This document shows positions 23,301-34,047 of a DNA stretch of 64,000 bases, in pieces. The position numbers were made by a program, and so were the translations under genes. The stretch comes from Hordeum vulgare subsp. vulgare (lineage: Eukaryota > Streptophyta > Magnoliopsida > Poales > Poaceae). The notes beneath the pieces were generated by a model. It worked only from the letters and a program-made list of their open reading frames with translations, was not told the origin of the DNA and did no database searches. Within the stretch, counting starts at the first letter, position 1, and each line of letters starts with the position of its first letter. The stretch covers positions 355,567,823 through 355,631,822 of the forward strand of contig NC_058524.1 in NCBI RefSeq assembly GCF_904849725.1. Direction: 5' to 3'.

Positions 23301-24050
23301 CTTTGGAGGTCCAGCTGAGGATTTTGGTGTAGATGAGATGGGTGCTGAGGGTTTTGGCGTTGATGGTTTTGGTGTTGACGGTTTTGGAACCGAGGGTTTT
23401 GGAGCTGAGGGTTTTGTGACAGAAGCCTGTACAGACTTCTCTTGAGGCTTTGAAGCCTTTGGCTTTGATGGCGCAGACTGCTTCTGAGGAATCTCTGAGC
23501 CTGAAGTTTCTGCTGCTGAGGAATGAGCAGCACCTGAGGCAGCACCTGAGGATTCATTAAATTTCTTCACAGCAGCTTCTGCTTGCTTCTTGAGCTTGGC
23601 CAGATGCCTTTCTTTTTCATCTGGGTAGTCATCAATTGTCATAAGACTAGAGGGATGTGCTTCTTGATGATCCTCAAGTGGGGTCCTTCTGCCAGGAGGC
23701 TTCAAAGCGAATTTCTTCGCATATTTTGGAGTCACAAACATGTACTCCTTCCATTCCTTCGCCCATCTGCATTCAATCTTCTGCAGCCTAATCTTTCTCT
23801 TTGCCATTGTCTCAGGTTCTTCATCAGGCGTACAATAGTCCAAGTATATGTCCTCAGGAATATCAGCAGCTGTGTTCTGCTCCAGTTTCTTTCCTCCCTT
23901 CTGTTTCCTTTCTTCCTCCATTTTCTTCAGACGAGGAATTTGCTGATGTTTTTGAACTCTTGAGGATTCTGATGAGCCTTGAAGAGTTTCTTCCAGAAAC
24001 GCTGCAAATGAGTTAATGTGATGAGAACCGAGAGATTCATCAGCTGACAT
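20346..24050 (-). pseudogene. Third gene of the Sirevirus-like element, about 1234 codons, two in-frame stops
   Basis: One continuous minus-strand frame after pol, in the place where Sireviruses carry their so-called envelope-like gene. The ATG is at 24050-24048, eight bases after a candidate splice acceptor. It is broken by TGA at 22757-22755 (codon 432) and TAG at 20684-20682 (codon 1123). Residues 1-110 are charged. About 195-245 form a Pro-Lys-Ser repeat (KPSxPKPS). About 480-640 are very acidic with many IPQ/EE units. About 735-1010 form a compact region (FWTRTQMNYYASVLCGRN, MEPVLSVLHDAGLLP, STPRSIYRIL-like segments) reminiscent of the putative plant transposon protein domain seen in other plant element ORFs. 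I see no signal peptide and no clear membrane helix, so envelope function is not supported. The end is basic (PRKKTTPKKRQ). Function unknown. Confidence 0.8.
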
Positions 24051-24058
24051 GTGTGTAC

Positions 24059-24395
24059 CTGTGAACAGAGTATAGTTGCGAGGAATTTGGAGAGGTCATA
24101 TGCATTCTCAGATTTGAAGAAAATGAAAAAGTTTGACAGTTTGAGGAATATAACCAGTGGTTGAGGAATTTGCCTAAGCATACTGTTCTTGGGTTCCAGA
24201 GTTGTACAGATCCGAAAATTTGCACAATTGAGGAATCTCGTGAAAATCTTATATGCTTAGCTAGTTCATCAATGATTGTGGTGATAGATAGTGTTTGAGG
24301 AATCATGTGCACATCGTATCTTGGGGAAAAACAGATTTCACATGGGAGAGGTAAAATTTCAGATCTAATCTGCTCTAAAAATGGGGTATATTTAC
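24059..24395 (-). other. Candidate 5'-UTR intron of the third gene
   Basis: On the minus strand a donor CTAGG|GTAAATA (GT at 24395-24394) and an acceptor CTGTTCACAG|GTACAC (AG at 24060-24059) bound 337 bp of AT-rich sequence. The second exon would start eight bases before the ATG at 24050. The intron contains ATTCCTC five times, mostly as ATTCCTCAA, the same word that is common in the LTRs. Predicted by motif only. Confidence 0.5.
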
Positions 24396-24399
24396 CCTA

Positions 24400-24508
24400 G
24401 AAGGTGCGAGCGAAGAACACAGAAAGTGGTGTTGGAGAGGCTCTTCGGTCGAGTGTCCAATGCACCCTAACTTGGCAGGAGAGGACGTCTACGGCGGCGG
24501 CGGACATT
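24400..24508 (-). CDS. Upstream ORF in the predicted first exon of the third gene
   Basis: The minus-strand ATG at 24508 opens a short frame (MSAAAVDVLSCQVRVHW...) of about 35 codons, ending in TAG just before the candidate donor. If the first exon is real, this would be an upstream ORF that could reduce translation of the main frame. It is equally compatible with a chance ORF. Confidence 0.3.
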
Positions 24509-24671
24509 GATGGTCCGACTCCGGCGTGATCCTGGCGACGAAAAGGTCGAGGCAGTGAAGCTCTTCCTCACTAGCGAGAAGACTACCAGCGGTGGTGCTA
24601 GGGATCGGTGGAGTGTGCTGTGGCAGGAGAGCGATGAGGCGAAGAAGATGATACCGAGGGGGATAAGGACA

Positions 24672-24679
24672 TATTTATA
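24672..24679 (-). promoter_or_regulatory. Candidate internal promoter TATA box for the third gene
   Basis: TATAAATA on the minus strand, preceded by CGGGC and followed by a C/T-rich leader resembling a plant 5' UTR. It lies about 620 bp upstream of the ATG at 24050 and about 730 bp downstream of the pol stop. A palindromic CACGTG sits some 70 bp further upstream. Confidence 0.5.
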
Positions 24680-24747
24680 GCCCGAAAGTTACTGTTTGGC
24701 GCGAAAGTTTTGGACCAAATAGCCCTTGCCTCTACGTCTCCACAGGA

Positions 24748-24753
24748 CACGTG
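24748..24753 (-). promoter_or_regulatory. G-box CACGTG upstream of the internal TATA box
   Basis: CACGTG (palindromic) in GGACACGTGTAGC, a classic plant bZIP/bHLH site, at typical promoter distance from the TATA box at 24672-24679. Confidence 0.45.
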
Positions 24754-25404
24754 TAGCTCCCGTACGATGCGGTGGAGATAGTGGAGATCGTGGTTATCCG
24801 ATCGTGGGAAGTGGGGGTTCAGTTACTGTTCCTTTGAAGAAAACAATTTTTGAAGATTTGAGGATTTAGTTACAAAATCATCAGCTGACAAGGATGCAGT
24901 GAGGATTTTGAACAAAGTTTCAAGTAGAACGCATATACAGAATTGAATAGACTGGATAAGTATAGCATAGAGGGAAAGTAGGGTCCGATCACATTCACTT
25001 AGCAGAAACATCAACTTGAAGAAATAGCAATAAGTGAATGCCATTGAGGACTAGAAATCACAGTCTACCTAGGCAAATGAAAGTCATCAAGTGTTTTTGA
25101 AGATTTGTAATAGATCATCACAATGAAGAATAACTATTTTGAAGAAAAATGCATTGTGAGGAAATTGATCATTTGAAGAAAATCAACTTGAGGAATTTCA
25201 CATTGGGCGGTGGCGTTACCCACCATATAAGAATGTTGATTACAGACGCCGCGTACAATTGTCGTAGGGCCCTGCGAATCAATTTCTTCGTTAATTTCTT
25301 CACATTCAGAGTGACTTTCTTCATTAGTTGAAGAAAATCGTTTCATCATGTGTTGCACATCTAAGTCATCAACTTTGCATAAGTGTTAGGGTGTGTGCAT
25401 GTTT
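24754..25404 (-). other. Pol to third-gene spacer, upstream part
   Basis: No ORF of substance. AT-rich, with repeated TTGAAGA/GAGGAAT words, between the RNase H stop and the candidate promoter. This separation argues against a simple pol read-through fusion. Confidence 0.6.
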
Positions 25405-27663
25405 TTACAAAACATTTGAAGACTCTAAGATATTTAGCTCACACCGCAACTTGCAAAACCTTTTCTCATCCAAGGGCTTAGTGAAGATATCAGCCAGTTG
25501 ATCATCAGTCTTCACATGGTCGATGAGGATATTGCCCTTGAGGACATGGTCCCGAAGAAAATGATGACGAATCTGGATGTGCTTGGTCTTCGAGTGCTGT
25601 ACTGGGTTATATGCAATCTTGATAGCACTCTCATTGTCACAGTAGAGAGGCACATTCTTCATGTTGGTGCCGTAGTCCCTGAGGGTTTGCTTCATCCATA
25701 GTAATTGAGCACAGCAAGAACCAGCAGCAATGTACTCAGCTTCGGCAGTGGAGAGTGATACGCAGTTCTGCTTCTTTGAGGACCAGCAAACTAGTGATCT
25801 TCCGAGGAAATGGCATGTGCCAGAAGTTGACTTGCGATCCACACGGTCACCAGCATAGTCTGAATCAGAATACCCTACCAGATGAAGATTGGAGCCCTTG
25901 GGATACCATAATCCTAGTGTTGGTGTGTGAGCTAAGTACCGAAGAATATGTTTCACAGCCTTATGGTGTGATTCCTTCGGTTTTGCTTGAAAACGAGCAC
26001 ACATGCAAACACTAAGCATTGTATCTGGCCTAGATGCACAAAGATACAATAAAGAGCCAATCATAGAACGGTATACCTGCTGATCGAAATCTTTACCATT
26101 TTCATCAGTGCTGAGGTGACCGTTGGTAGGCATTGGAGTCTTGGCACCTTTCCATTCGTGCATGTCGAATTTCCTCAGAACATCCTTGAGGTATTTCTCC
26201 TGTGATATGAAGATTCCATTGCTTTGTTGACGAATTTGAAGACCTAAGAAGAATTTCAGCTCCCCCATCATCGGCATCTGATATTCTTCACTCATCATGT
26301 AGGCAAATTCATCACTGTATCTTTTGTCAGTACAGCCAAATATGATGTCATCAACATATATTTGACATACAAACAACTCATTATCATAGGATTTTGTGAA
26401 AAGAGTTGGATCGAGTGAACCAGGTTTGAAGCCTTTCTTCATGAGGAATTCCTTCAATGTATCATACCATGCCCGAGGGGCTTGCTTGAGGCCATACAGA
26501 GCCTTTTTGAGTCTGAAGACTTTGTCTGGATTCTTTGGATCCTCAAAACCTGGGGGCTGAGCAACATATACTTCTTCCTCAAGCTTACCATTGAGGAATG
26601 CACTTTTCACATCCATTTGATATAAGGTGATGTTATGATGATTAGCATAAGCAAGTAGAATTCGAATAGCTTCAAGTCTAGCAACATGTGCAAAAGTTTC
26701 ATCGAAATCTATTCCTTCAACCTGGGTGTAGCCTTGGGCTACAAGTCGTGCCTTGTTCCTCACCACTTGACCGTCCTCATCTTGCTTGTTTCGGAAAATC
26801 CACTTGGTGCCGATGATGTTATGCTTGCGAGGATCTGGTCGTTTGACGAGCTCCCATACGTCATTCAGCTTGAATTGAAGAAGTTCGTCCTGCATGGCTT
26901 GGATCCACTCCGGTTCTAGAAAAGCCTCAGCTACTTTTGAGGGTTCTGTGATGGATACAAAGGAAAAATGCCCACAAAAGTTAACTAAGTGTGAAGCTTT
27001 TGAGCGAGTGAGAGAACCTGGCGCGTTGATGTCGTTGAGGATTTTGTCAAGTTCTACTTCATTTGCAATCCTCGGATGAGCTGGTTGAGGATTTTGTCTG
27101 GGCTGAGGAAGTGGTGCTATTGCAATTTCCTCAGGAGCATCTTCTTGTTTTTTATCAGCAATGGGGATCTTTTCTTCACCAATTTCCTCAGTGGGGACAA
27201 TGTCTTCAGTAGGCTTAAGCTTTATTGCTTCCTCAGGAGACAGCTTATCTGGATCAGAAGGCAATTGCTCTCTTTGCGAGCCATTAGTTTCATCGAACCA
27301 CACATCTACAGTTTCAACAACTTTGTTGTGATAGTTGTTGAAGACTCTGTAGGTGTGCGAGTCCTTTCCATAACCGAGCATAAAACCTTCATGTGCCTTA
27401 GGTGCAAATTTTGAGCTATGATGAGGATCTCTAATCCAGCATTTTGCACCGAAGACTTTGAAATAACTTACATTGGGTTTCTTGTCAGTGAGGAGTTCAT
27501 ATGAGGTTTTCTTGAGGAATTTGTGAAGATATACCCTGTTGATGATATGACATGCAGTGTTGATTGCTTCAGGCCAGAAGCGAGGAGGAGTCTGATATTC
27601 TTCAAGCATAGTTCTTGCCATTTCAACCAGAGTCCTGTTCTTTCTTTCGACGACACCATTCTG
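25405..27663 (-). pseudogene. pol of the Sirevirus-like element: integrase end, RT and RNase H
   Basis: A 738-residue open stretch on the minus strand continues the integrase frame after a TAG at 27666-27664. It starts in the integrase catalytic-Glu region ([10 protein letters not shown] just after the stop), then [15 protein letters not shown] and the [15 protein letters not shown] motif. RT carries [43 protein letters not shown] and the catalytic IYVDDIIFG. RNase H carries [31 protein letters not shown] and YCDNESAI, ending HFLRDHV to IFTKPLDE. All hallmark Copia residues are visible. The Glu-rich linker between integrase and RT (about residues 120-200) is typical. Confidence 0.93.
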
Positions 27664-28560
27664 CTAAGGAGTATAAGGAGCAGACAATTCGTGAGTTATA
27701 CCAAGCTCATCAAGATAATCATCAAGACCAGTGTTTTTGAACTCGGTTCCATTATCACTCCTGATATGTTTGATCTTGATGCCGAAGTTCGTCGAGGCCC
27801 TTGAAGAAAATCGTTTGAAGATTTCCTGCACTTTAGTTTTATACACTATAATATGCACCCAAGTGTATCTGGAATAATCATCAACTATGACAAAGCCATA
27901 TAGAGATGCTGCATTGGTTAGTGTGGCATAGTGAGTAGGTCCAAATAAATCCATATGAAGCAATTCGAATGGACGTGTAGTAGTCATGATGGTTTTAGAG
28001 GGATGCTTGGATCTGGTCATTTTCCGAGATTCACAAGCACCGCAGAGATGGTCCTTGAGGAACTTGACTGATTCGATGCCGATGACATGCTTCTTCTTAG
28101 CGAGCGTGTGCAAATTCCTCATGCCTGCATGACCTAGTCTTCGGTGCCACAGCCATCCTTCTGAGGTTTTTGCTAGTAAGCAAGTGGCTGGTTGAGGACC
28201 CGTAGAGAAATCAACAATGTACAAATCCCCTCTTCTTACACCTTCGAAGACTTTGGATCTATCAGATTCCATGATTACTACACATCTATATCTACCAAAT
28301 ATAACAATCATATCAAGATCACAAAGCATTGAGACTGACATAAGGTTAAAACCAAGGGATTCAACAAGCATCACTTTGTCCATATGCCTATCCTTGGAAA
28401 TAGCCACTTTGCCAAGTCCCAATACCTTGCTTTTACCTTTGTCAGCATATGTGCTTTGCTTCAGAGGTGATGAAGTTAATGGCATATTCATTAGTAAGCT
28501 TTTATCACCAGTCATGTGATGTGTGCAGCCACTATCAAGAACCCACTCAGTATTCTTGGG
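27664..28560 (-). pseudogene. pol of the Sirevirus-like element: protease end and integrase N-terminal part
   Basis: Same frame as the RT segment. The protease active site VLDSGCTHHMTGD (Asp codon at 28536-28534) opens the readable part. The integrase HHCC finger is HRRLGHAGMRNLHTLAKKK to CGACESRKM. The first catalytic Asp is in HMDLFGPT and the second in IRSDNGTEF. The segment ends at TAG 27666-27664 inside the conserved PYTP-Q-NG motif, where the family has Gln, so the stop is a point change. The frame upstream of about 28560 loses similarity. Confidence 0.92.
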
Positions 28561-28792
28561 TTTGTCATCCTGCAGATGAATTAGTACAGCTTACCATCTC
28601 ATATGCTTCAGATTTGAAGAATATGATATTAATTTCATCAGATCAGAATTTCATCATAACAGAAATATAAGGACGTGTGAAATATCTCTATTTCATCAAT
28701 CATTAGCTTGCGTCCTATCAAGCATTTCCTCAGGTCTCCAGCAAATTCTTCAAATGATAATTTTCATGTGGAGACCTGACCTACAGAAGTGA
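28561..28792 (-). other. Degraded gag-protease junction
   Basis: About 230 bp in which neither the gag frame (ending in TAA at 28795-28793) nor the protease frame gives recognisable protein. It probably holds a frameshift or deletion within the original gag-pol. Confidence 0.5.
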
Positions 28793-30020
28793 TTAGTTTG
28801 ATTTCTTCACCACCCACATCTGAAGGGGTGGCAAAGCGTTCATCATCCTGCGAGCACCATATGAGAAAGGTGGCATTGAAGCTAATGCACTTCTATTAAC
28901 AGTAGGGGGGTTAAAGTACTCATATGAGTATGCAGAGAACTGGTTTGAGGATTTATGAACATAATTATTTGAGGAGTAGAGCTCATATTCATATTCCTTG
29001 TAGTTTCCCTGCATGTTAGACGCATAAGCATGGGTACGAGCATAGTTTTGACCAGTTGAGGATTTTGATCCTCTTGAAGACTTTGGTCCTCCTGAGGAAT
29101 TTGATCTGGGCTTCAGATTCTTCAGAGGTGATGTCATGAGGACATTCACTTGAAGATTTTCAAGACAACTTTTGGGAACCCAGATTTTCCTCAGAGGAGG
29201 GACATTCCTGCAGTTAGTTCCAACATATCGAGCAAATACTTCACCAGATTGATTTTTGAACAGTTTATAGTTGGAATCAAATGACTCATCCTAGGAATAG
29301 GATAATTCACATGAGAAGCCAGTTAGATTAGATGGATCAAAAGGAGGCCCAGTAGCAGCAACCCATGAGGTTTTGGGATACTGCTCAGGTTTCCAATAAG
29401 ATCCAAAAGCATTTAATTTCCCCTCAAAGGCAATTCGTTCTTTCCTCGGGTTCCTGTTCAAGATCTTCTTTTTGAGCACATCACAAAGGGCTTGGTGTCC
29501 TTTGAGGCTTTTGTACATGCCTATCACGTACAATTCCTTCAACCCTGCATTTTCATCAGTAACATTTGTGTTTTCCTCAAGTGAGGAAATAGACACAGTA
29601 GGTGCAGTTGAAGAATTTGTAGCATTTGATGATTCTGGTGAGGAATTAGCAGTTTCACGTTCAATGCATTTAAGACATGGAGGAATAAATTCAACTTGAC
29701 TAGCGCTAATCTGTTGAGCTAGTAATGAATCATTTTCCATACGAAGATCATCATGAGACATCCTCAGCTTCTCAAGATCAAGCTTTCTTTGAAGGAATTC
29801 GTAGGAAAGCTTCTCATGATCAGTGAGGAGTGTATCATGACGATCCTGAAGATTATCAAATCTAGACTGAAGATTTTTCATGTCATCAGCGAGGATTTGA
29901 TTAAGATTCATTTCATCATTCAACAGATCATCACTTTTGTCTAGCAGTTTTTGAAGCTTTTCCAGAGCAGTTTGTTGTTTAGTGGCAATGATGGCAAGTT
30001 TACTGTAACTGGGTTTTTTT
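28793..30020 (-). pseudogene. gag C-terminal part with long coiled coil
   Basis: Shifted by one base from the N-terminal gag frame at a run of seven A (plus-strand T7, 30014-30020). Residues of the segment starting KKPSYSKLAIIATKQQTALEKLQKLL form a long heptad-like coiled coil up to MENDSLLAQQ, typical of Sirevirus Gag. It then runs through a Ser/Thr-rich linker to VGTNCRNVPPLRKIWVPK. TAG at 29293-29291 interrupts after SCELSYS, and the frame resumes to TAA at 28795-28793. The region after the coiled coil is of low complexity and of unknown role. Confidence 0.78.
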
Positions 30021-31331
30021 GTAATCATCATGTTCACAGTCACTTGAATCAGAGGAGGAGGAATTATTTGATACCTTTGAACCTTTTGCCATGAAGCAAT
30101 AGGTTGGAGCGAAGTCATCAGCATAGTCATCAGTATGGATAGTGCAATTATTTTCTTCAAGATTGAAGATTGACTTGCTGACGAAATTGGTTGCTAGTGC
30201 AAGACTAGCCTGTCCGGATTCCGAGTCTTCTCCAGAGCCTTCTTCTTCATCACATTCCTCTGATTCTGCCTCGGAATCCATTTCCTTGCCAATAAGTGCC
30301 CGAGCCTTTCTGAAGCTAGTCTTCTTGTGTGAAGAGGACTTTGAAGATGAGGATTTTGAAGATTTCTTCTTCTTCTTTGAGTCATCAGAACTGTCATCCT
30401 TGTATTTCTTATTCTTTGATTCCTTTCCCCAGCGGGGACAATCAGCAATGTAATGACCTGATTTCTTGCACTTGTGACAGGTCCGTTTCTTGTAGTCCTC
30501 AGATGCAGATTCTGATTTCCTCATGTCTCTTCTTGATGATTTACCGAACTAGCCTCGTCGTGTAAATCTCTGGAATTTCCTCACAAGCATTGCAAGCTCC
30601 TGACCAAATTCTTCAGGGTCACAACTGCTGTCATCTGTGTCTTCTTCTTCAGATGAGGAAATTGCTCTTGCCTTCAGTGCACGTGGTCTGGAATAACTTT
30701 GTCCATATAGATCTCTCTTTTCTTCTAGCTGGAATTCATGAGTATTTAGCCTTTCGAGGATATCAGCTGGATCTAGCATCTTGTAGTCTGGTCTTTCTTG
30801 AATCATCAGAACTAGAGTGTCAAATGAAGAATCTAAGGATCTCAGCAGTTTCTTCACAACTTCGTGATCAGTGATGTGTCGAGCTCCGAGTGCTTGCAGT
30901 TCATTTGATATGTCAGTGAGGCGATCAAAGGTGTCTTGGCAGCTTTCATTGTCATGTCTCTTGAAGCGATTGAAGAGATTGCGAAGAATATCAACACGAG
31001 AGTCACGTTGGGTTGATACTCCTTCATTTACTTTGCATAGTCTCTCCCAGATCAGTGTTGCAGAGCCCAAGGCACTTACTCTTCCAAACTGGCCAGGGTT
31101 CAGATGACCACAGATGATGTTCTTCGCTTGAGAATCGAGTTGCTTGAATTTCTTCACATCAGCTGCAGTGACACTGGCAGAGATGATGGGGACTCCATTT
31201 TCCACAATATACCAGAGATCATTATCAATAGCTTGTAAATGCATTTGCATTTTGTTCTTCCAGAAGGGAAAGTTCTTTCCTTCGTAGGTAGGACATGCTG
31301 CAGTCACCTTAAACATGCCTGCAGTCGACAT
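30014..31331 (-). pseudogene. gag N-terminal part with zinc knuckle
   Basis: Begins at the ATG at 31331, only about 50 bp after the PBS. Residues 1-260 (MSTAGMFKVTAACPTYEGKNFPFWKNKMQMHLQAID...) are the UBN2/DUF4219-type Copia capsid. It continues after a TAG at 30551-30549 into a CCHC knuckle CHKCKKSGHYIADCP near 30490-30440, followed by a Ser/Lys-rich basic stretch and an acidic segment. The frame is lost at the A7 run at 30020-30014. Gag packages the element RNA and builds the virus-like particle. This copy cannot make a full-length product. Confidence 0.9.
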
Positions 31332-31384
31332 AACTAAAACTCCAGGTGGTTAAACCAAAATCACACAGAACAAGGGAGTACCTT

Positions 31385-31396
31385 GCTCTGATACCA
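31385..31396 (-). promoter_or_regulatory. Primer binding site of the Copia element, initiator tRNA-Met
   Basis: The minus strand reads TGGTATCAGAGC two bases after the 5' LTR end, matching initiator tRNA-Met. Confidence 0.93.
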
Positions 31397-31398
31397 AT

Positions 31399-32813
31399 TG
31401 AAAGTGCGTTATATCGACTAGAGGGGGTGAATAGGAGATTTTTAGAATTTCATCACTGAGGAAATTCCTTTTGAGGAAATTCCTGACTGATGACTAACTT
31501 ACAGCGAAAACAGTTAAGGATCAGACGTGCAAACGTTCACAACAGCAGTATTACGGAGTGAAGGTTGTGAAAACAGATTGCACAGTAAGCAGGCACGCAG
31601 AATACAGATGATGATTAACTTAAGTGAAGAATTTGGGGTTGAGGAAATTCAGAGAAAGTCTTCAGCAAATTCTTCAAACAGTCATAGTGAAAGTCATCAA
31701 CACATAATACACAGAAAGTAAAGAGTTGAGGAATTAGAACCCGATTCTTGGTGAAGACTGTTGTTGATGACCCAGTTCCAACTGCTGTGACAGTTGTACA
31801 TCTGGTTTGGAGCGGCTTGGTATTGAAACCAAAGGACACCCAGTCCCGAGACACACAGTCCCTACCGTATTCTCCTTGAGCTAAGGACACACAGTCCTCG
31901 CCCAACACTCGTGGTAAGTCTTCAGGGCATACTTCCAAACCCTCACAAACTCGGTCACCCGGCGATCCACAATTGACTGCTGGATTGCTCTAGACCATGA
32001 CGCCTAACCGTCTGGAGGATGCACAGTCCTCAAAGGTAAAAGGCTTCAGTACCACATAGGAACAACTTCTTTAGTGATGCTCAATCACTAGGTTTTGTTT
32101 GTGGTTTCGGTGTGTGGTGTATTTCCTCACTGATGATTTACTCTCGAAGGCTCTGAGGAATTTGGGTTTCTCTTATGTCAAGTGTCAGTTTCTAACGGAG
32201 CAGCCAACCAGCTAGTGGTTGTGGGGGGGCGGCTATTTATAGCCTGGGAGCATCCCGACATGATTTGACACTAATGCCCTTAAATAATATGACCGTTGGA
32301 GTGGATAAGACCAGTGACTTGGCGTGGTTATCGAAACGGTCGGGACCCTCAACTGTGAGAGTCCTCATGTCACTCATATTCCTCACTTGAGGCTTTTGGT
32401 AGGATTTGGCTTGGGTTGAGCATCATGAGGAAATTCACTCCATAGTGTTACTTTGACCCCCTTTAACAGTACGGTGTTCCTATTCATCAAATGTGAAGAA
32501 AGTAAAACGGAAAACGAAAATCTTCACGCTTCAATTTCTTCAGAATGATTTTCTTCAGGAACCACCGGTCTTCTCAATATTAATATCTTCACGAGGAATA
32601 TCAATTTCATCGCAGATTTCTCGTGATTCATTTCTTCAGCTTCAGACCAATTTCTTCAACTGAAGACATATATTTTTAGGGGTCGATATTCTTCAAATAC
32701 CTCAAACTCCTCAATGACTTATAGATCCTGTGTACACTTATAAACACATTAGATATTTAACCTATAAGTCTTCAAACCACCAAAATCACTAAGGGGCACT
32801 AGATGCACTTACA
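31399..32813 (-). repeat. 5' LTR of the Sirevirus-like Copia element
   Basis: 1415 bp, minus-strand TGTAAGTGCATC to CACTTTCA, colinear with 4091-5505. Promoter TATA at 32234-32241. TSD ATTAG follows at 32814-32818. Confidence 0.95.
32234..32241 (-). promoter_or_regulatory. TATA box of the Copia 5' LTR
   Basis: TATAAATA on the minus strand, about 570 bp from the LTR start, conserved in the other LTR (4926-4933). Likely start of the genomic RNA. Confidence 0.7.
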
Positions 32814-32818
32814 ATTAG
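32814..32818. repeat. Right target-site duplication ATTAG
   Basis: Identical to 4086-4090. Confidence 0.95.
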
Positions 32819-34047
32819 AACCACGATTAAGGATTCATTCATATTCAAGAGAATGTCTGAAGTACATCATGATGGGTTATACTATTCTCACACAGCCCTA
32901 AGTCGTCGCAAGCAAAAGATCCGGCAGTTGGGGGCTACATGATTCTGAATAATTTGGATCAGACAAAGTCCCATGCAGTTGCAAGCAATCCACATGACAC
33001 TTTGGGGTAATGCACTACTTTCTTTGTCGTGTAGTGGGAAAGACCCGGTCATCTCCAAGAGGAAAGCCAGCTCTTGGGGGCTACATCATATGATTTTCTT
33101 TTCAAAGGACTACATATAAGTCCCGAGTCGCTACAAGAAAACGGCCTAGCAATTGGGGGCTACACTGCTCAGATCAAATTTTCTAAAGTCCCAAGTCGTT
33201 GCAGGCATCCGACCAAGCAATTGGGGGCTATAGTATTCAGCTGTTTAACATATTATGAGGTCCAAATTGAAGACCCGACCCATCACATATTGATGAGCCG
33301 GCCCTTTGGGCTACACATGTGAAAAGCAAAAAATTCAACTTATAGCCGGCGATTCAGATGGACAACCCTGATTTCTTAAAGCTATCTACAACATTTAAAA
33401 CTAAGTTCAAGTCCCACGTTATTGCAGGCAAAACAACCTGGCCCTTGGGGGCTACACTAGTTGAAGCTTTATAAGTATAAGGCAATTACAAGTCCCAGGC
33501 TGCTGTAGGAAAGACAACCCGGCACTTGGGGGCTAGACAACCAAGATATTTTTCTACCTGAAGCGCCAAGTCATCATGAACTGATAAACTTGGAGCTTGG
33601 GGGCTAGAGGTAATATGGAGATAAAAGGGAGAGAGAGAGACGAAGAACATCCTCAAGCGATCAATTCTAAGTGGAGTTGAAGCATGGAAAGTCGGCTGAA
33701 CATCACATGGATTTACTTATTCCCAACAATTTTTTCAAAGTCGAAGGGAAGGAAGTTGGCTCAACATCATATGGTTTTTTTATCTTCAATATTTTCATCA
33801 TGCCAAAAGCATTGGAGGATGACTCAATGACATATGGGTGTTATTATTCCCAATATTTTATTACAAAGGATACGAACCTGCAAGATGATTATGAAGACGA
33901 CTCGTTGATATGAACAAGACACCTGGATTTTTGAGGACCACTTCATTAAAATAAGCCGGCCAATGGAGCAAGCCAGTCCCTTAACATATTTATTATTCTT
34001 ATTTCAGGAGCTTACCATGAATAAATTCAAGCTAACCTGGGGGCTAA
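32819..34047 (+). mobile_element. Internal 3' region of element X1, right part
   Basis: Non-coding continuation of 2401-4090. Irregular units of about 70-130 bp each contain a GTCC(C/A)-GTTGCAGGC-like stretch and end TTGGGGGCTACA. The G-run motif occurs near 32928, 33074, 33155, 33220, 33445, 33526 and 33597. The last (TGGGGGCTAA, 34038-34047) abuts the LTR start and is the true PPT. No gene is seen. Confidence 0.6.

Larger units (their letters stand above)
4091..32813 (-). mobile_element. Sirevirus-like Ty1/Copia retrotransposon, full length, carrying a nested chromovirus
   Basis: Complete minus-strand element. It has 1415-bp LTRs at both ends, a 5-bp duplication ATTAG, an initiator-tRNA-Met PBS inside the right LTR and a PPT inside the left LTR. 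With the nested element (5638-19947) and its duplicated CATAC removed it is about 14.4 kb. The order on the minus strand is LTR, gag, protease, integrase, RT, RNase H, a third long gene, several polypurine tracts, LTR. Gag with a coiled coil, a third gene after pol and repeated PPTs are Sirevirus traits. Size and host suggest a Maximus-like family, from memory only. All coding parts contain stops, and one has a frameshift. The two LTRs differ at roughly 30 sites by eye (about 2%). Confidence 0.9.

Noticed and set aside
20346..24050. Envelope glycoprotein interpretation of the third gene
   Set aside because: No signal peptide, no clear transmembrane helix and no Cys-rich ectodomain can be seen. 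The protein is charged and repetitive. Position alone is not enough.
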